Source: Agelas oroides (taxonomy: Eukaryota; Porifera; Demospongiae; Agelasida; Agelasidae). Taken from it: a stretch of 64,000 nt of DNA. The stretch's first letter is position 1. Every line of letters begins with the position of its first letter. The stretch covers positions 1,721,566 to 1,785,565 of the forward strand of contig OX422195.1 of NCBI GenBank assembly GCA_949130485.1, in the 5' to 3' direction. This document shows positions 60,036-64,000 of this stretch, piece by piece. Position numbers and translations under genes: made by a program. The notes beneath the pieces are model-generated. The model worked only from the letters and a program-made list of their open reading frames with translations, did no database searches and had not been told where the DNA came from.

Positions 60036-62940
60036 ATGACAGGTGAGCTGTTCTTTACATCTACGAGCTATTTGTTGGCTCGGAGATCATGACTAAGGAG
60101 TCACCTGTTGTTGCACCATGGCACTACCATGAATAATAGAGTAGTACTACTCTACTACTCTGCTGTCTATGGTACTACCATCACATTCTCATACGGTATG
60201 CGAATAATCTGTGTTACGAGTTAATGCTGCACCTCAAGATGCTTACAGAACCTTCACCTTAGTGGCCCCAGGGAGTTCACTTACGTAGTTCGGTTGGCAG
60301 TTTACTTATTAAACAGTGTAGTTGCAACATAGGCAAACACCCATTAGGCCACTATTTTTGGTTTCTCATCTCCTGCCCATACCCTTTTTGAAGACCCAGT
60401 TCTCCAGGTGTTGTCTCACCATTATCATGTACGTTATTGATCTGTATGCATTGATAACTGCTGGTTTACGTGTCGATTTATAACTACTCAGCATACTGTA
60501 AAACGGCTAAAAGTTGTCTCCTTCCCTAAATTTTCAAAGCATTTACCCCTAAGATGCTATATTTTGTGAATTCAATGAATAATCTAACGGCCGCCTGTCT
60601 GTATGCACTTCAGGGAAAGTCCCCGACGAGAAACTAGAAACATGCAACAAATAGTGGCTTTAAAGGCAGGTCCTCTCTTTTCTCTTCCCCACATGAGAGC
60701 CTGGGAATGAGAGTTAGGCAATTCATGAATCCTTTTCTTGCAGTGTAATGAATTCTTCTTACCAGTATTGCATGTAATAAGATTAACGTTCTAGAAAAAT
60801 AGGCTGAAGTCTATCGTATAGCATGGTTTCGATTTTATTCACTAATAGAGCTTTACTGTAAACAGTAATACGGTCAGAGAGTCAGTAGACTCATAGAAAT
60901 GGATGCATCCGTATATGTACAAAATATCTTAAGTAACTCTGCTAGGTATGTATGTCTATATGTATAACGAGCCCTCTACTATAAACTATGGTGCATTTGC
61001 TAAACTAACAACATGATGAGGATTGTGTTTCTTGTTTAGAGTATCAGCCACCACCGTATGATTACAACCCTGGACCAGGGGGGTACAAACCTATCCCCCA
61101 AGAGCCCCCGCCACACTCTATGTATGATTATGCACCTGCTCCTCCTGTCCTCTCACAGCAGTCCACCTCAGTAAGACCAGTAGTTGACTTAAACTATATG
61201 TTTGTGTAGATTTAGATAGCTCGTACATACCCACATTAGGTATAAACCGATGAAAAATTGAAAAGAATGATGTGGCGCAGTCATTTATCACTATATGGAA
61301 GCCGTTTAGATGAATGGGGTTATAGAGGCCGGCATGAAACTCAGTGAGCCAACGATGACTTAATACTCAGTCTGCATGCAGAAGTCTTTGTCAATCATAT
61401 TTCATTCATCTCAGTGTGCATGCCAGTAGTGTGCATGCCACATCATAAAGTTAAAAGAAATAGTTTATAGCTTTGATCATGCACATCTGGCCATGGTTGG
61501 TTGAATGTTATGATAGGAATGTAGCTAAATAGTTCTTCTAAATTGACTACAAAAACAGCTCCTCACAGGACAAACCTAGCATTCCTATGTTCATATTGAT
61601 GCAACTGAGATGACAACAATGTGGTTAAAATAAGCTTTATACAGTGTAGGCTCGTGTACAATAACCACATCTACCTTGATTATGGATTCCATGGTTGGAA
61701 TGGAATATACATTGCATATTTGCCACTGTGCTTGCCTCCTCTAGCTGCAGAAAACCAGTTAGATGGTTCGGACCACATCCCAGATCGAAACTAGCTGGTA
61801 CTGTAGACTTAGTAAAACTTGCAACAACAAAACAAAGGAAAAGCAACACAATGCAGCTATCTTTTTTCTAATACCAGTTTGCTTTGCTACATAACAGTGG
61901 TCCTGTGATCCTGTAGTAATGTGGCTTCCATCCTGTACCAGTGGATACTTTGTAGGCCAGGATGTCTAAAATTGACCACAGAAAATCCCCTAGCTTACCA
62001 CATTTCTACTCCAAACTATAATAAACTAGGGGAATGTAGAACATTGTGGGGCGAGTGTGAGCAAGCAATACACTGCTTTAACTTTATATATATCGATTCC
62101 TTTTCAGTGAAGTGTCAGATCACAGCACACAGGTAGCGTGGCATGTAGCTGAACAAAGCTCGTCACTCTACTCTCTACAAAAGTGCTTAATAGCTTAGAG
62201 AAGATGGTTGCAGAGACTAGCTTGTCATGGGGTGGTACCATTCAATGCAGCTGTTAGTGCAACCTAAGCATCTACTCCGGCTAACTGTAGGCTGAGTCTA
62301 AACACAGCCTGACTTGTCATTGCATAGTCCTTACTTGAGGCATCTTAGAGAAATAGCAGATGGGGTTCGCCATCCATCAGCCATGGGTCAAAGGAGGGTC
62401 TCTGCCGCTTTCTGCTTTCAGCCTCTCTATACACAACTGTTTAATAGCCCTTATATACATACATACAGTAGATACTCACACTCGAGCCCAGAGAAACAGT
62501 GCAGCTTACTTTGTCCAAAGTGATTAATTACATATATAGGAGCATTTCCGTAGCTGTTTCTATGCAAACAGAACATAGATATAGAGTGGGCACTGCCTTT
62601 TTCTTTAGCTGGAGATTAGCTTAAAGTCTACCCTAGCACCTCATACAGAAAGGTAGAAAACGTCAACTGCTTAGGGTGAGTATTGGTACCAAGAGAGTAT
62701 TTACAGTGTAGTTAGAAAGGCTGTCTGTATTGAACCTGCAGTTATAGTTTTCTTGTTAACTCTTTGCAGAATGTTGTGGTGGTGAACCAGCCCTCGGCAC
62801 CTCCTCAGACAATCCATGTGGTCCATAATCGTGCCAATAATCACATGGTTCTCACCTTGGTGATGATGGTGCTCTGCTTCCTACATGGCAATCTGCCAGC
62901 ATTCATCTGCCTCATCCCCGCCCTCTGCTTTGCAGTGGTC
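60036..62940 (+). CDS. CD225/dispanin-type membrane protein 5 (3' end beyond window)
   Basis: Exons are inferred at 60036-60042 (ATG ACA G, 7 bp), 61040-61170 and 62770-62940. The last exon, with the second membrane segment, was not found before 64000, so the gene is partial. The start MTEYQPPPYDYNPGPGGYK and exon 2 end (YAPAPPVLSQQSTS) closely match gene 4. Exon 3 differs from that of gene 4 by only a few bases (VVVNQPSAPPQTIHVVHNR, then the first membrane segment with ICLIPALCFAVV). The donor is a normal GT. It is a recent tandem duplicate of gene 4. Confidence 0.72.
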
Positions 62941-64000
62941 GTAAGTAGTATGTAATAAGAGCCATTAAGATTACAGGGGCTGAATACTGCAAGTGATCAA
63001 AATCTGAAAGCCGAGATGGCCTGGCCATACTGCAAGCAGCCAAAAACTGGAGTCTGGGAAGGCCTGGGAACAAGGCTTCCTTGCTTTACTAAGTAAATCT
63101 TCAGCAAAGCAAATTGTGGAGAGCTACGTCAGCTATCTTTCCTGCCTTTCCTATTACATATTCACTTGCTTGCTTGCTTGCATAATATAGCAATTGGGTT
63201 ACTTCAACCATACATCTCAGTTGTGTGCCAAAAGCATGCGTGACACATCAGAAAGTTCAAGTGTAGTTGAGAAGTCTCACAGAAGACCTGTAAATCAGCT
63301 TGGAAGAGGTTTGGTATAGTGCATCTGCCCCCTAAATCTAGGTTGCTTTGGTGGCATAGCACAGATGCAAGGAATGCATCTGATTATCTGAAGAGGAAGC
63401 TCTTCAGCAGACGTTCAAGAAAATGTATTTGGTAGCATTTCTTGCAGGATAACGTGTCAACTGCTATGGACCTAATATGCTTGAAGGATGCAAACAGCTG
63501 GCCCTCAACATACTGCAAGTATGCATACTGCAAACCATGAAAACTGGAATGTGGGAAGGCTTGGGAATGAGGCTTCTGATTGCCCTAATATGACAATATA
63601 TAGCCTCATTCCCAGGCTCCCCCCACACCAGAATCGTAAAGGTGGGAAGAGCCTGGTATCTTTTCTCACGTGAGCATGATGTAATCGGAAAAGGGCCAAA
63701 ATTTTCAGAATAAAAAAGGCAACATTTTCACCCATGATCAGTGCTTGGTGTGTATAGTATTCACCCCTCGCTAGCTGGATATGTGTAGCCAGTTGGTCAG
63801 TACCTTTGTCCTTTTTGCTGTTGTGAGCCCCTGGGTACGCCCATGTGCAATTAAACACTTTTCTACCACCGTTCTACCTTTGGCATCACTCATGTGAGAA
63901 AAGATACCAGGCTCTCCCTGCGTTTGTAATTGCCATGTTCACATTCCGGAGTGGTGGAGCCTGGGAATGAGGATAGACACTATACAGTTTATTGGTAGAA
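62941..64000. other. Last intron of CD225 gene 5, repeat-rich, to the window end
   Basis: It contains fold-back ends near 63030-63080 and 63550-63575, a decayed DNA transposon at about 63181-63450 and a long fold-back element at 63601-63975. No exon was found. Confidence 0.45.
63601..63975. mobile_element. Long fold-back element (375 bp), copy 2
   Basis: The outer arms TAGCCTCATTCCCAGGCTCC and GGAGCCTGGGAATGAGGATA enclose a second inverted pair (AGAGCCTGGTATCTTTTCTC and GAGAAAAGATACCAGGCTCT). The centre matches the element at 34219-34577 in inverse orientation. Confidence 0.7.

Overview
The window is eukaryotic and animal. Its genes are split by many short introns with standard GT-AG borders, and their nearest recognisable relatives are metazoan: TAB1, UBE2S, LYRM1, TOP3A and a FEM1-type ankyrin protein. 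Intron positions, a death-domain gene and a tandem array of CD225 (dispanin/IFITM-superfamily) genes suggest an early-branching animal. A demosponge would fit, but this is inference only. Repeats are abundant: minisatellites, very long dinucleotide runs, tRNA-derived SINEs, a LINE fragment and many palindromic miniature elements. No rRNA, CRISPR or prokaryotic features were seen. Exon borders below were placed by eye from splice consensus, phase agreement and protein similarity; for every complete gene except the FEM1-like one, the summed coding length is divisible by three.

Layout. 1-2395 (+): the 3' end of a death-domain gene whose upstream exon is cut by a 657-bp terminal-inverted-repeat element. 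5172-9583 (+): TAB1 with a long C-terminal tail. 11616-14272 (+): UBE2S. 15501-21676 (-): a second, short TAB1 paralogue, facing the first with UBE2S between them. 23917-25506 (+): LYRM1. 26237-39006 (-): TOP3A in 31 exons. 39071-41100 (+): a FEM1-like gene, head to head with TOP3A across a 64-bp gap. 41988-62940 (+): five CD225-type two-membrane-segment genes in tandem, the last one running off the window. A LINE fragment (52325-53450, -) lies inside this array.

How the genes relate. TAB1 proteins (TAK1 kinase adaptors) and death domains belong to innate and stress signalling; UBE2S (APC/C chain-elongating E2) and FEM1 (CUL2 substrate receptor) to ubiquitin pathways; TOP3A to the BLM dissolvasome and mitochondrial DNA; LYRM1 to mitochondrial LYR proteins. 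No operon-like unit is implied. The evident local relationships are the paralogous TAB1 pair, the divergent TOP3A/FEM1-like pair and the CD225 array.

Most notable observations: both TAB1 paralogues keep the metal-ligand motifs of active PP2C phosphatases that vertebrate TAB1 has lost; three of the CD225 genes use a GC-AG intron at the same position; and a very dense family of short fold-back elements (ends close to TAGYCTCRTTCCCAG) occurs about every 2-3 kb, one copy filling most of the TOP3A/FEM1-like promoter gap.
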